Notes: generated by a model not told the origin, from the letters alone. Counted from the first letter of the stretch, positions 28,201 through 37,254 are shown. The stretch: DNA of 54,708 nucleotides from an uncultured Clostridia bacterium (GCA_944360075.1 CALVTE010000006.1:1-54708), one strand, 5' to 3'. Numbers and translations are program-made.

Positions 28201-31200
28201 TCAAGGTTTTCAACATAACTGCAGGTAATGCTCCCGATGCCTGCTGGAAGCAAAGTCTGTGGGCACTCTCCGCCCCAGTAGCAATTTGTTATGCTGAGGT
28301 TGTAACGGTCAGCAGCAATCGCCCCAACATAAACATCGCTGCTGCCAGTGTAAACCACATTGCCAAGGTTGAAAGAGTCTGACGCAATCCCTTGTGCAAT
28401 AATTCCACCGACATTTGAAGCTGCTGTGATTGTGCCAGTGTTATAACAATTTGTGACTTTGTTTGTAGCGGAATTTTGATTTACGCCTGTATTAACCCCA
28501 GCCGTATAACTAGCGCTATTTTCACTCAAACTCGTCACATCGCCGCGGTTATAGCAATCTGAAACTATAATAGTGCTAAAACCATATCCGATGCCACCAA
28601 CTATTCCACCCGTATAAGTGCAATTAGAGCTGCTTGAGCCGGTGATGTTATAAGAATTCAAAATATTTCCGCTGTTGCTGCAATGCATAATTGTTGCTTT
28701 GTCATTAGAAGAAGATTGAGTATAATCTACCTCTCCAAGAATGCCGCCAACGTAGTTTGCTGAAACTGAAATTTCGCCATAGTTTTCGCAATCAACAATT
28801 CTTGTTTGATATTCTACTGAGCCAACAATTCCGCCAACATTTGAAGCAACTCCTTCAATTTTGCCGTTGTTGATGCTGTTTGACACCTTTCCGTCGCTCA
28901 AAGAGCCTACAATGCCACCAATAGATTGATTAAGTCTTGAAACCGCACCATTGTTGACACAGTCAGAAATGTTCAATCCAGCGCCTTCTGCCACAATTCC
29001 GCCGCCGCAAACCGAACCATTGTTGGTGCAATTGATGACGCTCACTCCTCCCATGCTAGGATCTGTTTGCATAGAGCCAACAATTCCCCCTCCCGCAACA
29101 GTTGCGCTGTTTGTGCAGTTTTGAATGGTGCTGTAAAAGGCTGCAGCCATGCCCACAATGCCGCCAGAAGCCGCTCCTTGGCTGGCCGGGATAACACCCC
29201 CTTGAATGTGACAGTCAGAGATTGTATAGTTGGCAGCATAGAACATCATAGCAATAATTCCGCCGCCCAAAAACTCGTCAGGATTGGCAGAAGTCACCGT
29301 TGGCTCCACAAGTGTGATGCCTTTGATGGTTGCTGATTTGGCATCTGCCGGATTCATAGTCTCCATAAACTTTACAACATTTGTTGCAACAAGGCCAAAC
29401 AATCCGGCAGAATAATTTTCATTTGCCGCATACATTCCTGTGATTTTATGTCCGCCGCCGTCATAGCTGCCAGAAAAAGATCTAAACGCTGCTTGATAGT
29501 TTTCGTCGTAACCATACAGGCCAATGCCTGGCCAAATATATTCTGAAAGATCAATATCTTTTGTTTGTTTGAAATATGTGTCTTGATAGTAGTGCTCAAC
29601 ATATGTATCTGGGCTTGGATCTATCCCTAGTTCCATATCGGCACTGCCGCTGTTGACCATATAGGCAAGATAGGCAAGCTGCTCAGCCGTCTCGATCAAA
29701 TAAGGGTCTTCTTGTGTGCCGCTGCCGCCAGCAAAAGAATTTGCCCTGATTGAATCGTTTGTCCAATAGAGAACTGTTGACTGATTAAAGCTTGGATAGC
29801 CATCATTTACCTCAGGATTGATTGCCCAGGTGATGACAAAATCCCATCGGTTTAAAAAACTCCAGTTTTCAGTGTTTGTGAAAAAGCCTTCAGTTTTTGC
29901 TTGGGTTGCAAGTGATGAAAGATAAATACCTTCACCAGTAAAGACTGTTGCATCAGGAAATGCTGCCAGCGGAGCGCCTTGCCCATCGGTGTTGTTGTAG
30001 TAAGAAGAAGCTATTCTAATTTTTGAGTCCGTATTTGTCGGAGTGTAAGCACCAACAATGCCATAAACTGCACTGCCACCATTGATTTGCCCAACATTGA
30101 AAGAGTTGACGCTGATATATTGCCCGTCTGCTCTTGTCCCAGTACCTATCATAGCACCTATGATACCGCCAACAACTGCATTTTCTGCATTGATCGTGCC
30201 AGTGTTGAAACTGGTTTCAACTTTTCCCAATGTATGAGTGCCTGTATAATATCCTAAAGTACCAACCACTCCGCCGATATATTGAGTGTTTTCATTTGCA
30301 TTTAATTCGCCGCTGTTATAGCTGTTTGTTGACCTCGTGGAATAGCTAGTAGTTCCACAAGAGCCAGTCACTCCACCTATGTTGGTTCCGCCAGTAATTG
30401 ATCCAGAGTTATAGCTGTTTGTGCTTTCTCCGTTGCCTACAACTCCGCCAACTATTCCCATAGTGCTTATGATATTGCCTGTGTTGTAAGACGAACTTAC
30501 CGCACCCCAGCCAGCAACTCCTCCGATATATCCGCCAGAAATAGTAACATTGATTTCAGCCTGATTGTTGCAACTTATGATAGCTTCACTGCTGCCGTAA
30601 CCAACCACACCACCAATACAATTGCCTGTGAAAGAAGATGCGTTGATAGAAATTGTGCCCATTGTTGTGTTGACGCAGTTTTCAACTGAAGAGCCACTGT
30701 AACCAGCAATTCCACCTACGTTAGCGCTTCCTGCTGCGGTGCTGTTTACGAAGATTTGTCCGTTGTTTGTGCAATTTGATATATCAACACTCATCAAAGA
30801 GCCAACTATACCACCTGTACTACCAGCCCCATTTTGCGTGATAGTCCCGTTGTTGACACAATCGGATATCGGGCCACCACTCCAACCATTTATACCTCCA
30901 ACATAGTCTGAACTAGCAGTGATTTGGCCATTGTTGACGCAGCCTTCAACTGCACTTCTGTAATAAACTTGACCTATCACTCCGCCAACATAGCTGTAAC
31001 CCATCACATTGACATCAGCAGCCACTGTGCAGTTTTGAATATAGTTGTTGATAGTGTCATAATTACCGGCGTAGTTGCCACCAAAGTAACCTGCAACAGC
31101 GCCAACATTTTCATAACCCTGAACAAATGAATTTTGAATTGTGATGTTTTTTATGGTGAATGGATAGCCGTAAACATACCCAAACAAACCTTGGTTGTTA

Positions 31201-31670
31201 TAGCCACTCAAAGCTGTTGAATCAGTCACGCCGTCTGGAACTGCTGGAGTGTAAAGCCCTTCTATATAATATGTTGCACCATCAAAATTTCCAGCAAAAG
31301 GTCTGCTACTCCCTGTTCCAATCGGTTGCCAATAATACTGAGAAAGATCAATATTTGCAGTTAAAGCAAAATATTTGCCAGCAAAAGTTTGTCCGTTTTC
31401 GTTGACTTGATAAGCCAAAAAGGCAAGCTCCTCAGCGCTGCCAATAAGGTAAGGGCTTGCCTCTGTGCCTGCGCCACCGCTGAAATGAGTGCCGCGAATG
31501 CCGTCATCCGTCCAAAACTTGTCGGTGTTTTCTGGCCCTGCAAGAGCAACCGTTTTTTGCTCGATTGTTTTTTGGCCGCCGTCAAAAAAGGCTAGCACCA
31601 TGCTTCCACAAAGGGCAAGCAGCAGCGCCAAAACCGTTAAGATTTTAGATTTTTTTGAAAAAGATTTCAT
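25275..31670 (-). CDS. giant secreted GLUG-repeat surface protein
   Basis: A 2131-residue secreted protein with a Sec signal (KILTVLALLLALCGSMVLAFF). Four large modules start near residues 52, 633, 1200 and 1683. Each opens with a header like GGSGTxEDPYLI followed by AEQLAYLAY, and the first three close with an aromatic NDGYP segment. Within each module are dozens of GLUG-type beta-helix coils (VGGVVGY/NCxNxGxI), predicting a long right-handed solenoid. There is no LPXTG, transmembrane anchor or catalytic motif, and it ends in GWQAIS, so it is either released or held by partners. AAAGGAG precedes the ATG, and the gene follows a second GLUG protein gene by 54 nt. A role in adhesion or glycan contact is inferred from the family. 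Confidence 0.85.
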   Translation of the reverse strand: MKSFSKKSKILTVLALLLALCGSMVLAFFDGGQKTIEQKTVALAGPENTDKFWTDDGIRGTHFSGGAGTEASPYLIGSAEELAFLAYQVNENGQTFAGKYFALTANIDLSQYYWQPIGTGSSRPFAGNFDGATYYIEGLYTPAVPDGVTDSTALSGYNNQGLFGYVYGYPFTIKNITIQNSFVQGYENVGAVAGYFGGNYAGNYDTINNYIQNCTVAADVNVMGYSYVGGVIGQVYYRSAVEGCVNNGQITASSDYVGGINGWSGGPISDCVNNGTITQNGAGSTGGIVGSLMSVDISNCTNNGQIFVNSTAAGSANVGGIAGYSGSSVENCVNTTMGTISINASSFTGNCIGGVVGYGSSEAIISCNNQAEINVTISGGYIGGVAGWGAVSSSYNTGNIISTMGIVGGVVGNGESTNSYNSGSITGGTNIGGVTGSCGTTSYSTRSTNSYNSGELNANENTQYIGGVVGTLGYYTGTHTLGKVETSFNTGTINAENAVVGGIIGAMIGTGTRADGQYISVNSFNVGQINGGSAVYGIVGAYTPTNTDSKIRIASSYYNNTDGQGAPLAAFPDATVFTGEGIYLSSLATQAKTEGFFTNTENWSFLNRWDFVITWAINPEVNDGYPSFNQSTVLYWTNDSIRANSFAGGSGTQEDPYLIETAEQLAYLAYMVNSGSADMELGIDPSPDTYVEHYYQDTYFKQTKDIDLSEYIWPGIGLYGYDENYQAAFRSFSGSYDGGGHKITGMYAANENYSAGLFGLVATNVVKFMETMNPADAKSATIKGITLVEPTVTSANPDEFLGGGIIAMMFYAANYTISDCHIQGGVIPASQGAASGGIVGMAAAFYSTIQNCTNSATVAGGGIVGSMQTDPSMGGVSVINCTNNGSVCGGGIVAEGAGLNISDCVNNGAVSRLNQSIGGIVGSLSDGKVSNSINNGKIEGVASNVGGIVGSVEYQTRIVDCENYGEISVSANYVGGILGEVDYTQSSSNDKATIMHCSNSGNILNSYNITGSSSSNCTYTGGIVGGIGYGFSTIIVSDCYNRGDVTSLSENSASYTAGVNTGVNQNSATNKVTNCYNTGTITAASNVGGIIAQGIASDSFNLGNVVYTGSSDVYVGAIAADRYNLSITNCYWGGECPQTLLPAGIGSITCSYVENLDSLAKTEEWFTNADNWYSAWDFVGTWGFEEGQNDGYPVLIELDWWINTENVASSFAGGSGTKEDPYLIETAEQLALLSYNVYNGSGYMYNGQYFKQTANIDLQGHLWFPIGALSGIYGEVLENTYFSGNYNGGGYYITGMTFLPYVNSSDILNIICSVFGMLYTNGTSQVIENVVSGLPNAEGDQQWTVRGVGQVAGIVGALLSDGITVRNCTNWANIESTSQGSTSNVAGLVSYSSGGQIVDCTNYGNVTAIDDSAVAGVAGGIAPYGAGVLASGCVNYGDVNAGAASEYVGGIASDGIISKSFNYGSISGGEYVGGVVGYGTASESANYGTVSGMTSVGGVIGYLRAASGSLNDCYNAGDVVGLDGSQNVGGVAGLLPSVSTSSLVNVQNVYSRGSVSGTTNVGGLFGIVTKPSSTSYSTIDIDVAFVIGSVSGTTNVGAITGNGKVGDYTYFGGQIPSSMQPSGTETVSDSRYIADLENLAKNLDFYQDSQRWGYIYQLWDFAGIWGFKTGENDGYPVFAQVEKWSDIGNYATSYAGGSGTQEDPYLIETAEQLAYLAYMVNSGSADSIQSEAILSGIHMRYYYPGFYFKQIADIDLSAYYWSPIANPADQNNLYNIIFGGNYDGGGFKISGLKTLSGGKALYMESGLFGSIGGASTPCEIKNVNLVNADVKGWMAAGGIAAIVVNQGVSSESSSVTPGVTTIENCNISANVSNNISQLCSAGGVVGYIMNGFGTVNIRNCSVAGSINIENSLEESTAGGVIGRSNASVVIENVIVSADIAVADKYAGAVFGTLAVNNETTSVSISNTLISAKLSGSASVGILSSTLDIMSTATANAVTIDNCGFEIAAENAGALTFCGNNADEDVIISDFVSATGIYLLANLADGAEMDLSQEKNIFDKALFTLNKSSGTERFYVGTDFSNFVWLEGSPTPVMADFVWVGQELLQMYYQTYGEGYMTNLITSSGSGWQAIS
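26500..26595 (-). repeat. direct DNA repeat, copy A, within the giant GLUG gene
   Basis: This 96-nt segment encodes the header of the fourth module. It matches 29644-29739 at all but 4 positions, which indicates recent duplication or gene conversion between modules. Confidence 0.85.
29644..29739 (-). repeat. direct DNA repeat, copy B, within the giant GLUG gene
   Basis: Header of the second module, nearly identical to 26500-26595. The corresponding header of module three (about 27970-28045) is related in protein sequence but clearly diverged in DNA. Confidence 0.85.
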
Positions 31671-31724
31671 AACTCTCCTTTCAAAATTTTTAGCAGCACA
31701 GGTCGGTTTTTTGACAATTTTGTT

Positions 31725-34001
31725 TTACATATAAAAATCTTTGTAGCTGACTTCTTTTTCTTTCTTTTTTACGTTGGCTCTTGCTTGGCTGCGTTTTTTG
31801 AAATACACAATCAAAAACACTGCCACACCTGCCGCCACAATCACACAAGGCAGAGTGATCCAAAGCCACAAAAGATTGTTGCCCGAACCGTTGTCGGCCA
31901 CCTTGCTTGGCAGCGAGAAGTTGATAAATCCCTCATCGCCATTTTCGCAAATTTTTGCCACATCAACTTTCAATGTGTAGACATTTTGCCCGTCACTGTT
32001 TTGCGACTGGGTCACAACCTCTTCCACCGCAACCGCTTGGTTATACATGGTTTGAAGAGATCTTACAAATGCATGGCTGTCAAATTCGTAGCCTTCATTC
32101 ATGACAACTTCAATGATTGCGTTTGTCAACGTTCTCAAAATGATGACTGGCTGATTGTTGTAAGTGTTGCCCTGCACCTTTACCAAAGCAATATGGTCGC
32201 TGTTAAAGTTGACAAAATCAATGGCAATCCCATTTTCGCTTGAAAACACTGCTTCAAGCTTAAAAGCCTGGTCAAACGGTTTTATCCCAAACGAAATTGG
32301 CAAACTTGCAAGTGTTGAGTTGACACCGAAATCGCTGTTTTCCCAATTTGCTTCTGGCTCAGTTTTCCACTGCCCGTTTTGATCGCGATAATAAAGGTTC
32401 CAGTGGTCAAAGGTATAATATCCAGAAGCCACTGCCATAATGGTGGTTTTTGCACTTTCCACCGTCAAACTTTGCGAGCGGCTTTCAACAGGGTCAATGC
32501 CCGAAAAAGTCACTCCACCAGGCAAAACTTGACCGTCTTTTGCGGCCACAAACTCGCATTGATAACTTTTTGCAAAAATCTCAAAAGAATAAGAGCCTGC
32601 CGTTGTGCCGTTTGCTGCAAAATCAATTTCAAAAGCATTCTCTCCAGCATTTGAAGTGATGTTGTATCCATGGATATCGACAGAACTATTGCTTACCAAA
32701 ATGCGTTGCACTTCCAAATATTCAACAAGATTTTCAACGCTATAGCCGTTGTCGAGCAATTTAGTTATTTCCAGTTTGATTTTTATCTTTTTTCCGTAAG
32801 CAACGCTAGTCAATTCTTCTTTTTCTTCTCCATCAACAACAAATACCGGTTTTTCAATATAGTCATTCAAAGTGTCGTTAAAACTGAAACTGAAAGTTTG
32901 AAATCTTTGCAGCACAATTTCTGTGTCAGCCACACCAAAAACCAAATCAAAATCAAACCCAGTGGAAGAAGGGTCAAAATTTTGGCTGTCAAGCAAAAAC
33001 GAATGCGACAAGCCCGAGATGGAAGTCAATGTGTCTGTTTTGCCATACTGCTGACCATTAGAGCCCACTGCAGGCAAATCGGCACCCGTCCAGTAGCAAT
33101 AGTTTAGATTATACGATGCCACGGCGCTGTTTGATGAAACCTGTCCAATCAAGCCCCCTTGCACTGCAAAAGTTGAGGTCAAGGTTGCTGACGAGCCATT
33201 ATCTTTGATTTTGCTGTCGCCTTGTGCAAACCCCAGCAAGCCACCAACAAACACTTCTTGAGAAGAGTCTTGTTCTTTGCTTGTTGAAATTGACCCAAAG
33301 AAAATTGAACGGCTGATTGAACTTGAAGAGAATGCCCCCACCAAGCCGCCTATATTAAAGGTGTTGCCTTGATCAACTTTTACGTCAAGGCCGCCTTTTA
33401 CAACAACGTCAGAAATCTGGCACAAATCAGCACTGCCAGCAATCAGCCCCACATTGGCAGAGTTTTTTGAAAAATCAAGTGTGATGTTGTCAACAGCAAT
33501 TTCGCAATTTGAAATGGTGGTATCAAAAGCTTTGCCCACCAAAAGACCAACATTAACAATACTGTTGTCAGTTTGCGAAAAATTGAATGAAACCGAGCCG
33601 CTTATTCTAAGATTTTGAATTGTTGCACCATTTGCAGCAGGAATTAGCCCAACATTGTTTGAGCCATCCACTCCTTCAAAAGAAAGGTTTGAAATTGAAA
33701 AACCATTGCCATCCAACACGCCTGTAAAATTGCTAGAAGAGTTTGGCTTGCCTTTAAGTGTGATTCCGCTCATGTCGATATGATCTTTGAGTATGATTGA
33801 AGAGTATTGTGAAGGATCAGAAAAAACAGTTTCTGCATTTTCTTGACTGACTTGAACTGAATTGCCAGCCGTATCAGCAAGCGAAGAATAAAAATGCTCG
33901 CCTGCAACTGCAAAGCCAACAAGCAATAGCATTCCCGCCAAAAGAAAAGACCAAATTGATTTTGAAACAGTTTTCAATTTTTCCTCGCTTATATATTCCA
34001 T
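31725..34001 (-). CDS. membrane-anchored GLUG/InlB-repeat-like surface protein
   Basis: A 758-residue protein counted from the ATG at 34001; a TTG six codons upstream is the alternative start. It has a signal or anchor helix near the N-terminus (SIWSFLLAGMLLLVGFAVA). A GLUG beta-helix region follows (about 50-340: GNGFSISNLSFEG, NVGLIPAANGATIQNL), then beta-rich domains, one with YTFDHWNLYYRD like bacterial Listeria-type repeats. It ends in a transmembrane helix (LWLWITLPCVIVAAGVAVFLIVYF) and a basic cytoplasmic tail. It is therefore displayed outside and fixed in the membrane, and may anchor the giant GLUG protein encoded immediately downstream. Confidence 0.75.
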   Translation of the reverse strand: MEYISEEKLKTVSKSIWSFLLAGMLLLVGFAVAGEHFYSSLADTAGNSVQVSQENAETVFSDPSQYSSIILKDHIDMSGITLKGKPNSSSNFTGVLDGNGFSISNLSFEGVDGSNNVGLIPAANGATIQNLRISGSVSFNFSQTDNSIVNVGLLVGKAFDTTISNCEIAVDNITLDFSKNSANVGLIAGSADLCQISDVVVKGGLDVKVDQGNTFNIGGLVGAFSSSSISRSIFFGSISTSKEQDSSQEVFVGGLLGFAQGDSKIKDNGSSATLTSTFAVQGGLIGQVSSNSAVASYNLNYCYWTGADLPAVGSNGQQYGKTDTLTSISGLSHSFLLDSQNFDPSSTGFDFDLVFGVADTEIVLQRFQTFSFSFNDTLNDYIEKPVFVVDGEEKEELTSVAYGKKIKIKLEITKLLDNGYSVENLVEYLEVQRILVSNSSVDIHGYNITSNAGENAFEIDFAANGTTAGSYSFEIFAKSYQCEFVAAKDGQVLPGGVTFSGIDPVESRSQSLTVESAKTTIMAVASGYYTFDHWNLYYRDQNGQWKTEPEANWENSDFGVNSTLASLPISFGIKPFDQAFKLEAVFSSENGIAIDFVNFNSDHIALVKVQGNTYNNQPVIILRTLTNAIIEVVMNEGYEFDSHAFVRSLQTMYNQAVAVEEVVTQSQNSDGQNVYTLKVDVAKICENGDEGFINFSLPSKVADNGSGNNLLWLWITLPCVIVAAGVAVFLIVYFKKRSQARANVKKKEKEVSYKDFYM

Positions 34002-34078
34002 ATATAATTTATCACACAATATCTATTTTTTCCAAATGAATATCAAAATATTTTGAATTTTGTCGAAATTTTATTTTT

Positions 34079-35500
34079 TTAATATTTTTTTGACAGCATT
34101 CTCATCAATTTTTCTTTATCTTTTTGCACATCAGTTTTCTTTTCACTCAAAACTTTATCTTGTGTTAAGCTGACCAAATAATATCTCATTTCATCAAGAC
34201 AATGATCGTCTTTTTTGATTGGATTATCACCATCGCCCCACCAATACGCCTTGATTTCTCGGATTAAATTCACACAGTTTTTAAAAATAAACAGATGAGC
34301 TTTGCCGCTTGCATCACGCAAATATCTTTTGACAATATTGATGCCTGCAAACATATCTTTGTTGACTCTTGGATTTGTCAAAATCCCATTCTCATAAAAC
34401 AGTTCTACAACATTTTTTGTGCTGGCAAGCGTTCTCTGGCAGGCCGCACTGTCTATAAGAGCTTCCAAAAAGCCATTTCGATTTGTTTTCCAATTCAGTT
34501 TTGCAGCTATCTCTTTTATTTTTTGTGCGTGCCAGTCAACTTCTTTCCCCTTTTCGAAATGCTCGGCAACAACATAGACATTTCCATCATAATCTCTTGC
34601 ATAAAAATGTGCGGCGAGCGGATTGTTCAGCCCAGGGTCAATAGAAATATTATCTTGCCAATCCTTAGGAATGTCGAAAGGTTCAATCACGTGCAAATTT
34701 TGGTCAAAACTGTTATAAACAAGTCCCCCGCACTGCATAAATTTCCCATATCGTCGGCTTTCAAGTTCTTCCTGCGACATTGATTTTGACATTTCTTCAA
34801 TTTCTTTTGGGTTTAAAAAAGGGTTGTCGGCCCACTCCATTTGAATTGACCAAACATTTTCATCGTTATGCTCATTGAGATAGATTTCATTGTAAACCCA
34901 AGTCAAACCTTTAAGAGGCGTCATAGTGCCGAAAAGTTCACCCTGTCGATCAAGAATTCTCATTTTGCATTCTATATAGATTTCGTATGGCGGCTCTTCG
35001 TCAAACCACACAAAGTCCAGCGAAGCTCCTTGAAACTTTTCTCTGCCCTGATCGCAACTTCTAAAGCCAATTTTACTTAAGCAGCCAAAAACATTGCGCA
35101 CTAAAATGAAATCAATAATTCCGCTTTCTGCACTGTCTTGTCGCCCCTTTGTCATCACGATTTTTTCAATCCACTGGCGCTTTAAATAATGCAAAATTTT
35201 TTCTTGGGCAACATCTCTCTGAACCTGCTTTGACAAGCTGACCACCCAGCAAGAAATGGGTTTGTTGTGTCGATAAGGATGGATGCCACGAGCAAGATAG
35301 ACCGTTTCAACAGCTCCGCACTCTGTTTTGCCCGAGCGGTTTCCGCCAAAAACCCACCTGTTCTTTTTCAAACATTTATGAAACTCAAGTTGTTTTTTAT
35401 GAACAATTTTACCAGTATTATATTTATCTAAAAAATTATCCTTTTTCCTAAAATCAATTTCTTTTTTTATCAATTTTAATTTATATTTTATTTCATCCAT
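34079..35500 (-). CDS. orphan phage-type terminase large subunit
   Basis: A 473-residue protein. The packaging ATPase has Walker A GGNRSGKT (52-59) and Walker B FVWFDEE. The RNase H-like nuclease has its first acid in SIDPGLNNP, a central acid in LIDSAA, and a C-terminal HCLDEMRYY. All motifs appear intact. Terminases cut and pump phage DNA into capsids, yet no portal, capsid, small terminase or lysis gene lies nearby. The neighbours are a secreted SH3-like protein and a sigma-like helix-turn-helix protein. I use the ATG at 35500, with GGGTGA upstream; a TTG at 35545 is possible. Alternatives are a prophage relic, a satellite or gene-transfer-agent part, or a domesticated DNA translocase. Confidence 0.8.
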   Translation of the reverse strand: MDEIKYKLKLIKKEIDFRKKDNFLDKYNTGKIVHKKQLEFHKCLKKNRWVFGGNRSGKTECGAVETVYLARGIHPYRHNKPISCWVVSLSKQVQRDVAQEKILHYLKRQWIEKIVMTKGRQDSAESGIIDFILVRNVFGCLSKIGFRSCDQGREKFQGASLDFVWFDEEPPYEIYIECKMRILDRQGELFGTMTPLKGLTWVYNEIYLNEHNDENVWSIQMEWADNPFLNPKEIEEMSKSMSQEELESRRYGKFMQCGGLVYNSFDQNLHVIEPFDIPKDWQDNISIDPGLNNPLAAHFYARDYDGNVYVVAEHFEKGKEVDWHAQKIKEIAAKLNWKTNRNGFLEALIDSAACQRTLASTKNVVELFYENGILTNPRVNKDMFAGINIVKRYLRDASGKAHLFIFKNCVNLIREIKAYWWGDGDNPIKKDDHCLDEMRYYLVSLTQDKVLSEKKTDVQKDKEKLMRMLSKKY

Positions 35501-35588
35501 TTTTTCACCCGTCAAAATAAGATATTTAGCGATTTTTTTCGACAAAAAATCAGTATAATAAAAAAAATGTTTAATTTAAAATTAAAAC

Positions 35589-36386
35589 ATGAAAAAATCA
35601 ATTATTTTATCAATTTTTATATTGTTTCAATTTGTTTTCTCATCGCCTTTGCTCAAAATCTCAAACGCCGCACAAAAACAAACATTTTATGCAAAGGTTG
35701 AAAAAGAAGAAACCTATTTTTATTCCGACCCGGTCGACCAAGACTCAAGCAAAATGTTTGTTCTTCCAAAGTCATACTTTGTGTATCTGACCGACCAGGC
35801 TGGTGACGATTTTTTTGTGGCGCAATATAAAGATTTGTATGGATATGTGAAAAAACAGGATGTCACAGTGATGAGCGGCACCCCTAACACTCCCTTTGCC
35901 AGTGCAAATTTTACCATATCAAATCCTGAAGGCGTGTCGCTTTATGCCAGTCCAAGTTTTTCAAACTCTTCAAAACTTGCACGTATTGAATATTTGACAA
36001 TTATCTCCACCTACTACGGCTCATTGCCCGGCGAAAACGTGCCAGAGCTTGAAAATGAATGGTATTACTGCAAAATAAATCAAGACGAGAATGATATTTT
36101 TGGCTATGTTTATTCATATTTTTGCTATAAAGAAAGCACAATCCCAACCAACACCGAAACTTTTGACGTTGTTGAAAATCCAGCCTTTGAAATCTCTCCA
36201 ACACTATCTCAGCCTTTAAGCGAAGTTGCCATGGCATTTATCGTTATCGGCGTTTCTCTGCCCTGTTTGCTGATAATTTATCTTTTGATTAAGCCGAGCT
36301 TGCAAAAAGGAAAATTTACAGAAAAAAGAAAACCCAAAAAACGACATGGAGACTATTTTGAATTTGACGAAAACGATTTGAACTAG
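35589..36386 (+). CDS. secreted, membrane-tethered SH3-like protein
   Basis: A 265-residue protein. It has a signal peptide (about 1-27, LSIFILFQFVFSSPLL), two SH3b-like beta units (about 32-95 with YFVYLTDQAGDDFFVAQYKDLYGYVKKQDV, and about 105-185 with GVSLYASPSFSNSSKLARI...YGYVYSYFCYK). A C-terminal transmembrane helix (about 215-237) and a basic tail (KRKPKKRHGDYFEFDENDLN) follow. SH3b units commonly bind cell-wall peptide, so a wall-sensing or wall-contact role is inferred. It diverges from the terminase and overlaps the tail of the minus-strand sigma-like gene by 4 nt. No Shine-Dalgarno is visible; TAAAAT sits 6 nt before the ATG. Confidence 0.65.
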   Translation: MKKSIILSIFILFQFVFSSPLLKISNAAQKQTFYAKVEKEETYFYSDPVDQDSSKMFVLPKSYFVYLTDQAGDDFFVAQYKDLYGYVKKQDVTVMSGTPNTPFASANFTISNPEGVSLYASPSFSNSSKLARIEYLTIISTYYGSLPGENVPELENEWYYCKINQDENDIFGYVYSYFCYKESTIPTNTETFDVVENPAFEISPTLSQPLSEVAMAFIVIGVSLPCLLIIYLLIKPSLQKGKFTEKRKPKKRHGDYFEFDENDLN

Positions 36387-36910
36387 CCCGCAACAAGTTT
36401 GCTGAGTCTGTTTGGGTCAATCTCAATCTTATCGTCACTGCGGGCATTAAAAATTCTGTTGTAAACTTCCATAATCCACTTTTCAGTCGAGATATACTCC
36501 AAAAGTTTTGCTTCAGAAAACCCGAGTTTTGCAAGAATATTCGAAAAATCTTCAAGCGCAACGGTAAGCCTGCGAAAATAAGTTCTCTCGGCCAAATTGT
36601 GCCTTTTTGCTATGTCAGCGCTCTTTTCGTTGTCCATATATCGCTCAATCAAAATCTGTGCAGACAATATTGGGCAGTTTTCAAGCGCCAAATCGGTCAG
36701 CAGTTTAAGATTGATAAGCTTAATTTTGCGCTCAGACAAATTGATAATATAATCGGCAACAGAAAGAATGCCATTGTCGTTGTTTCCATGCAAACCAACA
36801 TAGAAAGAATTTAAAGCCTTTCGCTCCACCAACCTGTCGATAGCATCACAAATCCTCTCCAAATATCTTTGCACCATCAAAATCGTTTTTGCACATACGT
36901 TAAACTTCAT
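36383..36910 (-). CDS. sigma-region-4-like helix-turn-helix protein
   Basis: A 175-residue, mainly helical protein. The segment ILIERYMDNEKSADIAKRHNL followed by AERTYFRRLTVALEDF is a helix-turn-helix like sigma-70 region 4 or the small phage-type regulators of late genes. No region 2 or 3 is evident. The start at 36910 has AAAGGAGAAAGG upstream. Two genes away on the same strand is the orphan terminase, and phage late-gene activators of this type often lie just upstream of terminase genes, so both may descend from one phage. This is inference; the SH3-like gene on the opposite strand separates them. Confidence 0.55.
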   Translation of the reverse strand: MKFNVCAKTILMVQRYLERICDAIDRLVERKALNSFYVGLHGNNDNGILSVADYIINLSERKIKLINLKLLTDLALENCPILSAQILIERYMDNEKSADIAKRHNLAERTYFRRLTVALEDFSNILAKLGFSEAKLLEYISTEKWIMEVYNRIFNARSDDKIEIDPNRLSKLVAG

Positions 36911-37225
36911 ACCTTTCTCCTTTTATACCAGAAAAATTATAAAGTCTAAAATAACCAATAGTCAATGCTTGCTGCCACAAATTTTTAAAATTTTTTACAA
37001 TATTTTACAAAAATATACAAAAATTGCGTCAATTTGGCGTCACAACTATGTCAAACCATGTCAAAATTCGTCAAATTTCGACAATTTTTAATAAAAGAGA
37101 AAAAACTTAAAAATCTTACAACAAATCAAGAAATCTCTCCTGCCGCTTTTTTCAAATCTTTACGCGCTAACCCTTTCGTCGGCAACAATTTTTCAAGATT
37201 TTTTGCAAATCTTTTGCCAAAAAAC
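36911..37225. other. A+T-rich intergenic spacer without a recognised gene
   Basis: About 300 bp with short poly-A/T runs and CAAA-type repeats (several TTGTCAAAA-like words on either strand around 37035-37090). No convincing gene was seen in it; the one short plus-strand reading frame (67 codons) crosses into the tRNA promoter and looks non-coding. The tRNA-Leu promoter follows. Confidence 0.4.
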
Positions 37226-37254
37226 TTGCTAAACTAGAAAAAATATGCTAAAAT
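37226..37254 (+). promoter_or_regulatory. probable tRNA-Leu promoter
   Basis: TTGCTA (37226-37231), a 17-nt spacer and TAAAAT (37249-37254). The transcript would run through the broken tRNA-Leu copy at 37300 before reaching the intact tRNA at 37435. Confidence 0.45.

Noticed and set aside
25275..31670. Plus-strand ORFs opposite the giant GLUG gene (for example 25591-26043)
   Set aside because: They are antisense shadows of a strongly repetitive coding sequence with no start signals of their own.
34079..36910. A complete prophage around the terminase
   Set aside because: No portal, capsid, tail, holin or integrase gene is present on either side; the neighbours are surface and metabolic genes.
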